Shown piece by piece: positions 7,241 through 15,638 of a stretch of 26,870 bases of DNA. The DNA is from JBDNIO01 sp041688215 (lineage in GTDB: Bacteria > Pseudomonadota > Gammaproteobacteria > Nevskiales > Salinisphaeraceae), in assembly GCA_041688215.1 (NCBI GenBank), contig JBDNIO010000167.1, positions 1 to 26,870 of the forward strand, given 5' to 3'. Position numbers and translations under genes: made by a program. Under the pieces are notes generated by a model. The model was not told the DNA's origin. It worked only from the letters and a program-made list of their open reading frames with translations, and ran no database searches. Each line of letters opens with the position of its first letter. The first letter of the stretch is position 1.

Positions 7241-7606
7241 GTGAATACGCCGAATTTCCTGAGCCCGCGGCCCGAGGATGAATTCTATTTTCAGGAAGGT
7301 TGCCACATATTGGAGTGCTCTAATGGTGTGCACGATCCCGCAGTGTCGATTGCGCGAGCGCGCGTTGCCCCGGGCGTAACCACGCGCTGGCACCAGCTGC
7401 GTAATACCAGCGAGCGGTACGTTATTCTGGAAGGTATCGGCCGGGCGGAAATTGGCGATCTCGCGCCGCACGATGTTCGGCTTGGCGATATGGTGCTCAT
7501 CCCGCCGTCTACACGGCAACGTATAACCAACACGGGTACCGGCGATCTGGTATTTTTGGCGGTATGCACCCCGCGCTTTGAAATACGTGCCTATGTCGAG
7601 TTGTAG
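7241..7606 (+). CDS. Single-domain cupin protein
   Basis: A 121-residue cupin barrel. Motif 1 is TTRWHQLRNTSERYVILEGIGRAEIG, which has one metal-type histidine (WH) plus a glutamate (SERYVILEG) but lacks the second histidine of the classical HxH. Motif 2 is GDMVLIPPSTRQRITNTG, where the usual histidine is replaced by arginine. Metal binding is therefore doubtful, and a binding or regulatory role is possible. The start is GTG with only a weak ribosome binding site; ATG triplets just upstream run into a stop. It lies 18 bp before hslR, so the two are probably co-transcribed. Substrate unknown. Confidence 0.78.
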   Translation: MNTPNFLSPRPEDEFYFQEGCHILECSNGVHDPAVSIARARVAPGVTTRWHQLRNTSERYVILEGIGRAEIGDLAPHDVRLGDMVLIPPSTRQRITNTGTGDLVFLAVCTPRFEIRAYVEL

Positions 7607-7624
7607 CCATCGTAGCTTTCTCTA

Positions 7625-8023
7625 ATGCCTGATCCGGAAAACACGCCGCGTGCTCGGCTGGATAAATGGTTGTGGGCGGCGCGCTTTTTCAAGACGCGTT
7701 CGCAGGCCACAACAGCGGTTAACGGCGGCAAGGTGCATGTAAACGGTGCCCGTGCCAAGGCGGGGCACGGGATTAAGGTGGGTGACCGGCTGACCGTAAC
7801 CAAACGCGAGTTGCACTTCGAGATCGACGTGCGTGCTTTGTCCGAACGGCGTGGTTCGGCCACGCAGGCACAAGCCCTCTACGAAGAAACCCCGGACAGC
7901 ATCACGGCCCGCGAACAGGCAGCCATGCGGCGCCGTCAGGCGCAGAATAGTGTGCCGCAACCCGATCACAAGCCGGATAAACGTGAGCGCCGTCAGTTGC
8001 GGCGCTTCAAGACCGGAGAGTAA
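7625..8023 (+). CDS. hslR: Heat-shock protein 15, S4-domain RNA/ribosome-binding protein
   Basis: A 132-residue protein matching E. coli Hsp15. The S4 domain occupies about residues 9-70 (RLDKWLWAARFFKTRSQATTAV, then GGKVHVNGARAK and VGDRLTVTK). It is followed by a basic C-terminal tail ending KRERRQLRRFKTGE. In E. coli the protein binds free 50S subunits that still carry peptidyl-tRNA and helps rescue blocked ribosomes after heat shock. The tail is Arg/Lys-rich as in the family, and the length is normal. It follows the cupin gene closely. A REP-like double hairpin begins 15 bp after its stop and may act as the end of the message. Confidence 0.93.
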   Translation: MPDPENTPRARLDKWLWAARFFKTRSQATTAVNGGKVHVNGARAKAGHGIKVGDRLTVTKRELHFEIDVRALSERRGSATQAQALYEETPDSITAREQAAMRRRQAQNSVPQPDHKPDKRERRQLRRFKTGE

Positions 8024-8038
8024 TATTTTGAATTACCC

Positions 8039-8130
8039 GTAGGTCGGGTTAGCGCGGAGCGCGTAAGAAGCCGACGTAAAGGCCAGGTTCCCCTCGATGT
8101 CGGGTTACGGCTACGCCTAACCCGACCTAC
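8039..8130. repeat. REP-like double-hairpin repeat, copy 1
   Basis: Outer arms GTAGGTCGGGTTAG (8039-8052) and CTAACCCGACCTAC (8117-8130) are perfect inverted repeats. Inside are two hairpins, each a GTCGGGTTA arm paired with TAA-CCGAC; the left one carries a small insertion. The same design recurs at 17116-17204. It fills the gap between convergent hslR and the acyl-CoA dehydrogenase gene. Confidence 0.8.
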
Positions 8131-8146
8131 ACGCAATTCGGCGCAG

Positions 8147-9391
8147 TTATCCAAATGCCCCAGCCAGTGGGTCATAGCCATCGCGGCGCATCAGTTCGTG
8201 CAGGCGTCGCCGTCGGATGCCCATATTGCCGCCGTCGTATAGCGGAAAGCACAGGGCGTCCTGCATTAATCCGGCCAACGGGGTCTGGTCGGTATAGCTG
8301 TCGACCCCGACCAGGCGCATAGCGTCGTACACCACCTGTACGCAGGTTTCGGAGCAGAAAATCTTGGTGATAGTGGGCAGTTCCTCGGCTGCGCCGTTGC
8401 TGCGGTCGAGATCATGGCAGGCCTTCCACGCGAGGTAGCGGCAGGCCTCGATGCGGCTTTTCATGTCCACCAGCATATAACCCGCGTTTTGGTGGTCGAT
8501 GATTGGCACGCTGCCGGCGCGCTTCTCCTTGCGCGTGAATTCAAGCGCAATGTCGAACGCGGCGCGCATTACGCCGACGCAGGCCGCGCCGATCAGGCCG
8601 GCCGTCCAGGAAAAGGTTTTGTATTTAATTGCTATGCCATCGCCGGGCTGGCCAAGAATATTCTCAACCGGAACCCGCACATCATTGAAGTGAATAATGG
8701 GCGAATCGACCGCGCGGTGACCGGGCATGTCGTGATGGCCCTTGATTTCTATGCCCGGCGTTGCGCCCGGCACCATGATTACGGCCAGACTGTCTTTGGG
8801 TGGTTTTCCCAGGTCTGTGCGGCAGACCACGCTGTATAAATGCGCACCCTTGCCGTTCCAGCCCGAGCCGTTGGTGGTGTATTGCTTTTGCCCGTTGATA
8901 ACCCAGAAGTCGCCGTCCCGTATTGCCGAGGTTTGCATGCCGGCGCCGGGATCAGGGCAATCAAAATTGGCGGCGCCGCCGACATCAGAAAATGCGAGAG
9001 CGGCTAGTCGGTTCGCTGGGTCTTCGACAAAATCCGGCAGAAACCGGGATTTCTGTTCATGACTGCCATGCAGCAATAAAGGCTGCAGCCCCAGGCCCAC
9101 ACCGAGCATGGTGGTGGGTACGGACACATCCATCGCCATCAGCTCTTCAGCAGCAATCGCCAGATCAATATTCGGAAAGCCCGCGCCGCCATAAGCTTCG
9201 GGAATCAAGGCGTGGATGAATCCCGCTTTGGCAATCTCATCAAAAAACGGTTTTGTAGCGGCGAACCGCGCATCCGGTTTGTTAAGATGCGCCGTGCTTT
9301 CCCTGACCCCAGATAAAACGGATGCTGCAAATTCGCGCGCACTCGTCTGCAATTCCCGCTGGGCTTGCGTAAGCGTGAAATCGATTGCCAT
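8147..9391 (-). CDS. Acyl-CoA dehydrogenase family protein
   Basis: A 414-residue flavoprotein with the three-part acyl-CoA dehydrogenase fold: an N-terminal helical domain (about 1-125, including PEAYGGAGFPNIDLAIAAEEL), a beta domain (LAFSDVGGAAN, DGDFWVINGQKQYTTNGS), and a C-terminal four-helix bundle. The usual catalytic segment YEG reads YDGGNMGIRRRRLHELM, so the general-base glutamate position is Asp386. I have seen this YDGGNMG form in one ACAD subgroup, so it may be a real variant and not damage. The start is the ATG at 9391, preceded by AGGAGAG. A longer in-frame extension runs antisense into hrpA and is not real. It should oxidise an acyl-CoA or related compound; the substrate is unknown. 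Confidence 0.9.
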   Translation of the reverse strand: MAIDFTLTQAQRELQTSAREFAASVLSGVRESTAHLNKPDARFAATKPFFDEIAKAGFIHALIPEAYGGAGFPNIDLAIAAEELMAMDVSVPTTMLGVGLGLQPLLLHGSHEQKSRFLPDFVEDPANRLAALAFSDVGGAANFDCPDPGAGMQTSAIRDGDFWVINGQKQYTTNGSGWNGKGAHLYSVVCRTDLGKPPKDSLAVIMVPGATPGIEIKGHHDMPGHRAVDSPIIHFNDVRVPVENILGQPGDGIAIKYKTFSWTAGLIGAACVGVMRAAFDIALEFTRKEKRAGSVPIIDHQNAGYMLVDMKSRIEACRYLAWKACHDLDRSNGAAEELPTITKIFCSETCVQVVYDAMRLVGVDSYTDQTPLAGLMQDALCFPLYDGGNMGIRRRRLHELMRRDGYDPLAGAFG

Positions 9392-9433
9392 ATCAGCGTC
9401 TCTCCTGCTGCCAAAACTGATTCCATTAAAACT

Positions 9434-12400
9434 GTGACACACGCGTCTGTCGAAAACCCTACCCGGCAAGATAGTCTGGAAAATGTGCAGACGCGTGATC
9501 GTCACAGGCTTAGTCGGCGTGCGGACGCCGCGAGGACGCCAAAAGATAAAGCCAGGCTGGAAGCCGAGATCGCCGCCAGCGTGGCCAAAACCCAGGCCCG
9601 ACGTAACGCACGCGGCCCGGTTGAGCTGCAGGCAGAATTGCCGATATCCCAGCGCGCGCAGGAAATGGCGGATGCCGTAAGCGCCAATCAGGTGGTAGTT
9701 GTCTGCGGTGAAACCGGATCCGGTAAAACCACGCAATTGCCGAAAATCCTGATGCAGATGGGTCTGGGTGCGCGCGGCATGATTGGCCATACCCAACCGC
9801 GTCGCCTGGCTGCGCGCAGCGTGGCCGAGCGCATTGCGCAGGAGGTCGGTACCCCGTTCGGCGAGCTGGTGGGTTTCAAGACACGTTTTGATAACCGCAT
9901 CAGCGAGGCCACCCAAGTTAAGCTCATGACAGACGGTATTCTGCTGGCGGAAACCGCGCGCGACCGTTTTCTGGGTCAGTACGAAGCCATCATTATCGAT
10001 GAAGCGCACGAACGCACCCTGAACGTGGATTTTCTGCTTGGATATCTCAAGCAGTTATTGCCCGGCCGCTCTGATCTTAAGGTGATCATCACCTCTGCCA
10101 CCATCGACCCGCTGCGATTTTCCAGATTCTTTGATAACGCGCCGGTGATAAACGTGGAGGGGCGGGGTTATCCGGTGGATGTTCGCTATCGACCACCGGA
10201 TGAATCCACAGATATCCGAGTGCCATAGAGTCGGCGGTGCGCGAACTCTGGCGCGAAGGGCCGGGCGATATTCTGGTATTCCTGCCCGGCGAACGGGACA
10301 TACGCGATGCCGAGCGGCACCTTTCGAAAGCACTTGCAGGCTCTAAATTCAGCGGCGCGGAAGTGGTGCCGCTTTATTCGCGCCTGAATCGCAGCGCCCA
10401 GCAACGGATTTTTTCGCCCAGCGGCGGGCGCCGTGTGGTGCTCTCGACCAACGTGGCGGAAACCTCGCTTACGGTCCCCGGTATCCGCTATGTGGTGGAT
10501 ACCGGCTTGGCCCGTATCAGCCGCTATTCCACCACTGCCAAAGTACAACGCTTGCCCATAGAGCCGGTGGCGCAAGCCAGTTGCAATCAACGCGCCGGGC
10601 GCTGCGGACGCGTGGCGCCCGGTATCTGTATTCGCCTGTTCGAAAAAGAGGACTTTGAGGCACGTGACGAATTTACCGACCCGGAAATCCGGCGCACCAA
10701 CCTCGCCAGTGTGCTGCTTACGATGGCCGATTTACGCCTGGGCGAGATCGAAAATTTTCCGTTTATCGACCCGCCCGAACGCCGCTTCATCCAGGATGGC
10801 CGGCGCCTGTTGATGCAGTTGCAGGCTTTGGAGTCAGACAAGAAAGATACGAACATAACAACCCTCGGTCGCAAGCTGGCGCGCCTGCCGCTGGACCCGC
10901 GCATCGGCCGCATGTTGCTGGCCGCAGACGAGCACGGCGTGTTGCCGGCCATGCGCGTGCTCGCCGCCGGTCTGACTATTCAGGATCCACGCGAACGTCC
11001 GGCGGCCGCACGCCAGGCGGCCGATCAGGCGCAAGCAGCATTTGCAGATAATCGCTCAGACTTCCTCGGCCTGCTGAAACTCTGGGACGAATACTCGGCG
11101 CAGAAGAAACAACTTGGCAGCAGCCAGTTACGCAAATGGTGTCACGAAAAATTTCTGAATTTCATGCGTCTGCGCGAGTGGGAAGATATGGTGCGGCAAC
11201 TGCGAAGAATCGGCGCGGATCTGGAACTGTCCAAAACCACGGCGAGCGACCCCCTGGCGAATACCGATTTCGCCGCACTCCACCGCGCCCTGTTGCCGGG
11301 TCTGCTCGACTACGTTGGCCGCTTAGATGAGGGCGGGGAATACCTGGGCGCACGCGGCAGGCGCTATCGCATCTTCCCCGGCTCGGGTCTGGCTAAGCGC
11401 GCGCCCAAATGGATGGTTGCCGGAGAATTGCTGGAGACCAGACAGTTATTCGCGCACAAGGTTGCGGCCGTGGAACCGGAATGGGTCGAGCAGGCCGCAG
11501 CGCATCTGGTCAAACGCGAACACTACGAGCCACACTGGGAGAAAAAGCGCGGGCACGCGGTGGCGCGCGAACGGGTGAAGCTTTTCGGGCTGACTCTGGC
11601 CGAAGGCCGCAAGGTGGACTTCAGCGGGATCGACCCCGCAATGGCGCGCGAAATTTTTATTCGCGATGGTCTGGTGGCGTTTCAACTTAGCGACAGTCGC
11701 GGCCGGGCATTCGATTTCCTCAACCACAACCAACAAATCGTGGCAGACATCGCCGCACAGGAAGCCCGTTTCCGGCGGCGCGATTTGCTGGTGGATGAGC
11801 ATACCCAGGGCGCATTCTACGACCAATGTTTGCCTGGTGAGGTGTGTGATAGAAAAACCTTACAGTCAATGATCAAGGTAGACGGCGACGCAGCATTACG
11901 CTTCGACGAAGCCAGCCTGCGCCGCCACGCCGGGCTGAGCTTGCCCGAGAATGCCTTCCCGGAAACCCTGCGCATCGGCAACACACCTATCCGTTTGCAA
12001 TATCATTTTGAGCCTGGCGACGCGGCCGACGGCGTCACCGCGCGTATACCGCTGCCCGTACTCAACCAGTTTCCGGCCGAGCGCGCCGAATGGCTGGTAC
12101 CCGGCTTGCTGGAAGAAAAACTGCGGGAATATCTGAAGGCGCTGCCAAAATCCCTGCGCCGTTCGGTGGTGCCGGTACCCGATTTCGCTCGCGCAATTGC
12201 CGAGCGCCTTCCGTTTGGCGAAGGTCACCTTCCAGAAAAGCTTCGCGAAGCCGTAAACGCCATGACCGGCCTGCGCATCCCCGAAGATGCCTGGCACAGT
12301 TTCCAGCCCACGCCGCATCTGCAAATGCGTTTCGAGGTTATAGACGACGCCGGTGATGTGCTGGCCAACGGCCGCGATCTGGATAAACTGCGAGCGCAAT

Positions 12401-13350
12401 TCGGCGCCCGGGCACGCGCAGCGGTTCAGGCCATGCCCGACAACGACATCGAGCAACGCGGCCTGACTAATTGGCCGGAAAACGATACATTCGACGCCGT
12501 GGTGCTCGACCATGGCGGGGTAAAAATCCAGGCCATCCCGACACTGATTGATCGCGGCGACACCGTGGATTTACTGTTAATCGACGACGCCGAAAAAGCT
12601 GAACGTTTGCATCATCAGGCCGTTATTCGCTTACTGATATTACGCAATCACAAGGCCTGCCGTTTTCTAAAACGCGAACTGGACGATTTCAAGATGCTGG
12701 CCGCGCTGCCACTGGAAACACCGCCGAAGACCGCCCTGTTTGATGCAGATGTTTCGCAGTTTCTCAAGCTTGATCCTAACCCAGATTTATTAGCAGATTT
12801 GCTGCATGCGCTGATCGCCGGGAGAATTCAGAACGCTCCGAGATCGCAGGCCGAGTTTGAGACACTGAGTACTGAAGTCAGCGCGGCAATTGTAGCGGAC
12901 GCGGTGGCGCTGTGGGATAGCTTGTGCCCGGCGTTAAAAACCTACGCCGAAATACACAAACGGCTTAAAAAAGGCGTATCGCTGGATTGGATTGGGGTGG
13001 TCGAAGACATAAGGGACCAACTTGCTCACCTCGTTTATTCTGGCTGTATCAGCCATACCCCTGAGCCCAAAAACCTCCACCGCTATCTGCAGGCTATCGC
13101 CCAGCGTTTGGATAAACTCAAGCAGGCAGGTATCGCCCAGGACAAGGAACGGCTACGCCAGATCGAGCCGTGGTGGCACGCTTACAAGCAACGCGCCCAG
13201 CGCGCCGTGCGCCGCGGTGAACGTACCCAGGCACTCGTGGATTTACGCTGGATGGTGGAGGAGTATCGGGTACAGATATTTGCCCAGCCACTAGGTACCG
13301 CGATCAAAGTGTCGCCCAAGCGCTTGCAGGCAGCGCTGGATGCCGTTTGA
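9434..13350 (+). pseudogene. hrpA: ATP-dependent RNA helicase HrpA, split by a one-base frameshift
   Basis: Two abutting frames together encode a DEAH-box helicase of about 1300 residues, the usual HrpA length. The first frame has TRDRHRLSRR, Walker A GETGSGKT (residues 92-99 from the GTG at 9434), DEAH (189-192) and SATID (221-223), and runs into TAG at 10226-10228. The second resumes as AIESAVREL then DILVFLPGERDI, TNVAETSLTVPG, motif VI QRAGRCGR, and the long HrpA C-terminal region (DUF3418). Between DESTDI and AIESAV one base is missing near 10216-10217; adding a C would give ATCCCGAGTGCC (I-P-S-A). Everything else looks intact, so this is either a very recent mutation or a sequencing error. 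The GTG start matches the E. coli N-terminal spacing. HrpA resolves stalled or collided ribosomes and processes mRNA. Confidence 0.88.
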
Positions 13351-13412
13351 CCTGTTTTAAAAACCGATAAGCGGCCTTGCACCGGCAACAGCGCCGCTGA
13401 ACGTGCTGTGAG

Positions 13413-13960
13413 CTAAGTATGCACTTTCCAGGTCTGCAAGCCGTGGGCATCGAAGGAAAAATCCAGGACCTGGGCGCCCAGGTCCTGTAGCGTCTCGGCG
13501 ACGAGATGCTTTTTATCGAATTCGCAGATAAATAACATATAGCCGCCGCCGGCCCCGGTGACTTTGCCCTCGAGTGCATTGGCGTTGCGGGCGGCAGCGT
13601 AAAGCGCGTCTATTTCCGAGTTGGAAATATTACCCGCCATGCGTTTTTTGGCTTCCCATCCGCGATGCAAAAGCTCGGCGAAGTCATGCGGCCGTGACTG
13701 CAGAAGGGAATTTTTCATTTCTACGGCCAGGGCCTTGACCTCGTGCATGGCCTCAATCCGGTCTCTGGCCTGGCTGCGCACGCCTTCCTGCTGCTAGCGA
13801 ATAATCTGATCCGACATGCGGGTTTTTCCGGTATAACAGAGCAGGCACAAATAATGCAGCTCGTTCAGCGTTTGTGCGGGAATCCGCAAGGGGCTAACAA
13901 TGGTGGATTCGCGTGAAAACTGGCTAATATCGCTGCCTGATTCAATATGCAGCGGTTAGC
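13413..13960 (-). pseudogene. Decayed GHMP kinase (HddA-like heptose-7-phosphate kinase), C-terminal part
   Basis: On the minus strand from about 13950 the frame reads STIVSPLRI, then LNELHYLCLLCYTGKTRMSDQIIR, a TAG at 13795-13797, then QQEGVRSQARDRIEAMHEVKALAVEMKNSLL, FAELLHRGWEAKKRMAG and GKVTGAGGGYMLF to the stop. This order (LLCYTGKTR, LHEMK, LLHEAWELKR, GAGGGG) is the C-terminal half of D-glycero-D-manno-heptose-7-phosphate kinase-like GHMP kinases. The N-terminal half with the phosphate-binding loop is missing and the TAG interrupts what remains. An ORF from the GTG at 13781 (122 aa) survives but lacks the active site. Such kinases serve heptose or capsule sugar synthesis, which fits the glycan theme at the left end of the window. 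Confidence 0.75.
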
Positions 13961-13987
13961 CCTTGAGCGCTTGGGAACACAACAGGG

Positions 13988-15592
13988 TCAGCCTAATGTG
14001 AACCCGCTGTATCCCGCAGACGCCGACGCATCGCAAAGCTGGGCATACATGCTAATGCCGCCGGGATAGTTCAGGACTTCGCGGGTTTTGCCGGGAATGT
14101 TGTCGCCGAAATACCAGGATTTTGCCTTGGGAAAAAGGGTGGCTTCGACTATTTCCGCGCAGTGTTCGCTCCAGGCTTTCTCTGCCGCGTACTCGGCTTC
14201 GATGCGCGTATAGCTTTGGCTGCGCATGTGCTCAAGGCACTCTGTGAGCCAGTCCCCCTGGACTTCAATGGCACTCGGGCCATTGGCAAAACCTGAGGGG
14301 CTTTGGGGGCCATACAGGAAGAACAGGTTCGGGAATTCGGCGGATGCCATACCAAGCTGGGTTTTCAGGCCGTCTGCCCAACGCTGGTTCAGGCTGCTGC
14401 CACCGGTACCGCGCAGATCGATTTTCAGGATACCGCCGGTTACGGCGTCGAACCCCGTGCCCATGACCAGGATGTCCAGCTCGCGTGCACCAGCGGTGGT
14501 GTGCACCGCGTTTTCGGTGATCTTTTCGATGGCCGTCTGTTTCAGGTCGATCAGGTGGACGTTGTCCTGGTTGAAGACCTCGTAATAGCCCTGCTCCAGC
14601 GACAGCCGTTTGGTACCGAAGGGGTGCGGTTTTTGTGCCGGCGCCAGTATTTGGGCTAACACGGGATCATCAATACGCGCCAGCGTTTTATTGCGCCAGA
14701 AGTTATAGGCTTCATCATTGGCGGCATCGTCCACCATAACCTCAAAATAGTTACCGACCCAGAAATGCAGGCCGCCTTCGCGCCATATTGTTTCCAGGTT
14801 GTCTTGTCGCTCTGGGTCGGAAAGCGCCATAAACGGCGTTTCCTTGAAATCGAAGTCGAAGCCGCCAAAGGTTTCGCGGCGGCGTGCGAAGATGGCCGGG
14901 TAGTCGGATTTACGTGCTTCCTGTTGCTTGGCAGTGAGTTGCTCCTGACGCATTGGAAGCGCCATATTCGGGGTGCGCTGATATAAGGTCAGGGACGCCG
15001 CGTTTTTGGCCGCGCGTTGGATGACCTGGATGGCGCTGGCTCCGGAGCCGACCACGCCGACCCTTTGGCCGGAAAAATCTACACCCGACTGCGGCCACTC
15101 GGCGGTGTGATGGCAGGCGCCCTCAAAGCTTTCCAACCCAGGAAAATCAGGCACGTATGGCTTGGAAGCAAAGCCTGTGCAAAGAATCAGAAACCGGCAA
15201 CGAATCGAGTTGCCCTGAGAGGTTTCGACCACCCACTGATTCCGGGCTTCATCAAACTCTGCGGCGTCAACGCGGGTATTCAGCGTTATGTGCGGGCGCA
15301 GATTCAGTTTGTCGATCGCGAATTGAAAATATTCACGTACTTCCTGCCAGCCGGGGAAGCGCTGGCTCCAGTTCCATTCGCGCCAGAGTTTTTCGATGGA
15401 AAACTGGTAGACGGGCACGTGGCTGTCTACCCGCGCGCCGGGGTAGCAGTTCCAGTACCAGATGCCGCCGAGCTCGGCGGCCGAGTCGTACAGATGTGCG
15501 GAAAAACCCGCCTCGCGTAGTTTGTAGAGTTGATACACGCCGGCGAACCCGGCGCCGACGATTACGGCATCTAATGTTTCTGTTGTGGCCAT
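13988..15592 (-). CDS. Flavin-containing monooxygenase, type I Baeyer-Villiger type
   Basis: A 534-residue FAD/NADPH enzyme. FAD-binding GAGFAG lies at 13-18, the Baeyer-Villiger fingerprint FEGACHHTAEWP at 156-167 (F-x-G-x3-H-x3-W-P) and NADPH-binding GSGASA at 182-187. GARVDSHVP with Asp56 and GTKRLSLEQGYYEVFN, carrying the expected active-site arginine, match cyclohexanone and phenylacetone monooxygenases. The length also fits. Such enzymes insert one oxygen atom next to a ketone to make an ester or lactone; the ketone here is unknown. The start has AGAGG at a good distance. The gene stands alone, with a decayed kinase on one side and sbcB on the other, so the context gives no pathway. A hydrolase that could open the product is not adjacent. 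Confidence 0.9.
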   Translation of the reverse strand: MATTETLDAVIVGAGFAGVYQLYKLREAGFSAHLYDSAAELGGIWYWNCYPGARVDSHVPVYQFSIEKLWREWNWSQRFPGWQEVREYFQFAIDKLNLRPHITLNTRVDAAEFDEARNQWVVETSQGNSIRCRFLILCTGFASKPYVPDFPGLESFEGACHHTAEWPQSGVDFSGQRVGVVGSGASAIQVIQRAAKNAASLTLYQRTPNMALPMRQEQLTAKQQEARKSDYPAIFARRRETFGGFDFDFKETPFMALSDPERQDNLETIWREGGLHFWVGNYFEVMVDDAANDEAYNFWRNKTLARIDDPVLAQILAPAQKPHPFGTKRLSLEQGYYEVFNQDNVHLIDLKQTAIEKITENAVHTTAGARELDILVMGTGFDAVTGGILKIDLRGTGGSSLNQRWADGLKTQLGMASAEFPNLFFLYGPQSPSGFANGPSAIEVQGDWLTECLEHMRSQSYTRIEAEYAAEKAWSEHCAEIVEATLFPKAKSWYFGDNIPGKTREVLNYPGGISMYAQLCDASASAGYSGFTLG

Positions 15593-15638
15593 TGCACTAC
15601 CTCTGGTGTTCGCGCCAAGTATTATTCCGGCTACTTGG

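Noticed and set aside
8147..10009. A 620-residue version of the acyl-CoA dehydrogenase with about 200 extra N-terminal residues
   Set aside because: The extension runs antisense through conserved hrpA sequence, resembles no dehydrogenase domain, and a good ribosome binding site precedes the ATG at 9391.
10200..10245. Programmed ribosomal frameshift in hrpA
   Set aside because: No slippery heptamer, no stimulatory hairpin obvious after it, and the family is not known for recoding. A lost C in a CCC run explains it better.
13413..13781. Treating the 122-residue ORF as a complete gene
   Set aside because: Homology continues upstream across the TAG, and the fragment lacks the GHMP phosphate-binding loop.
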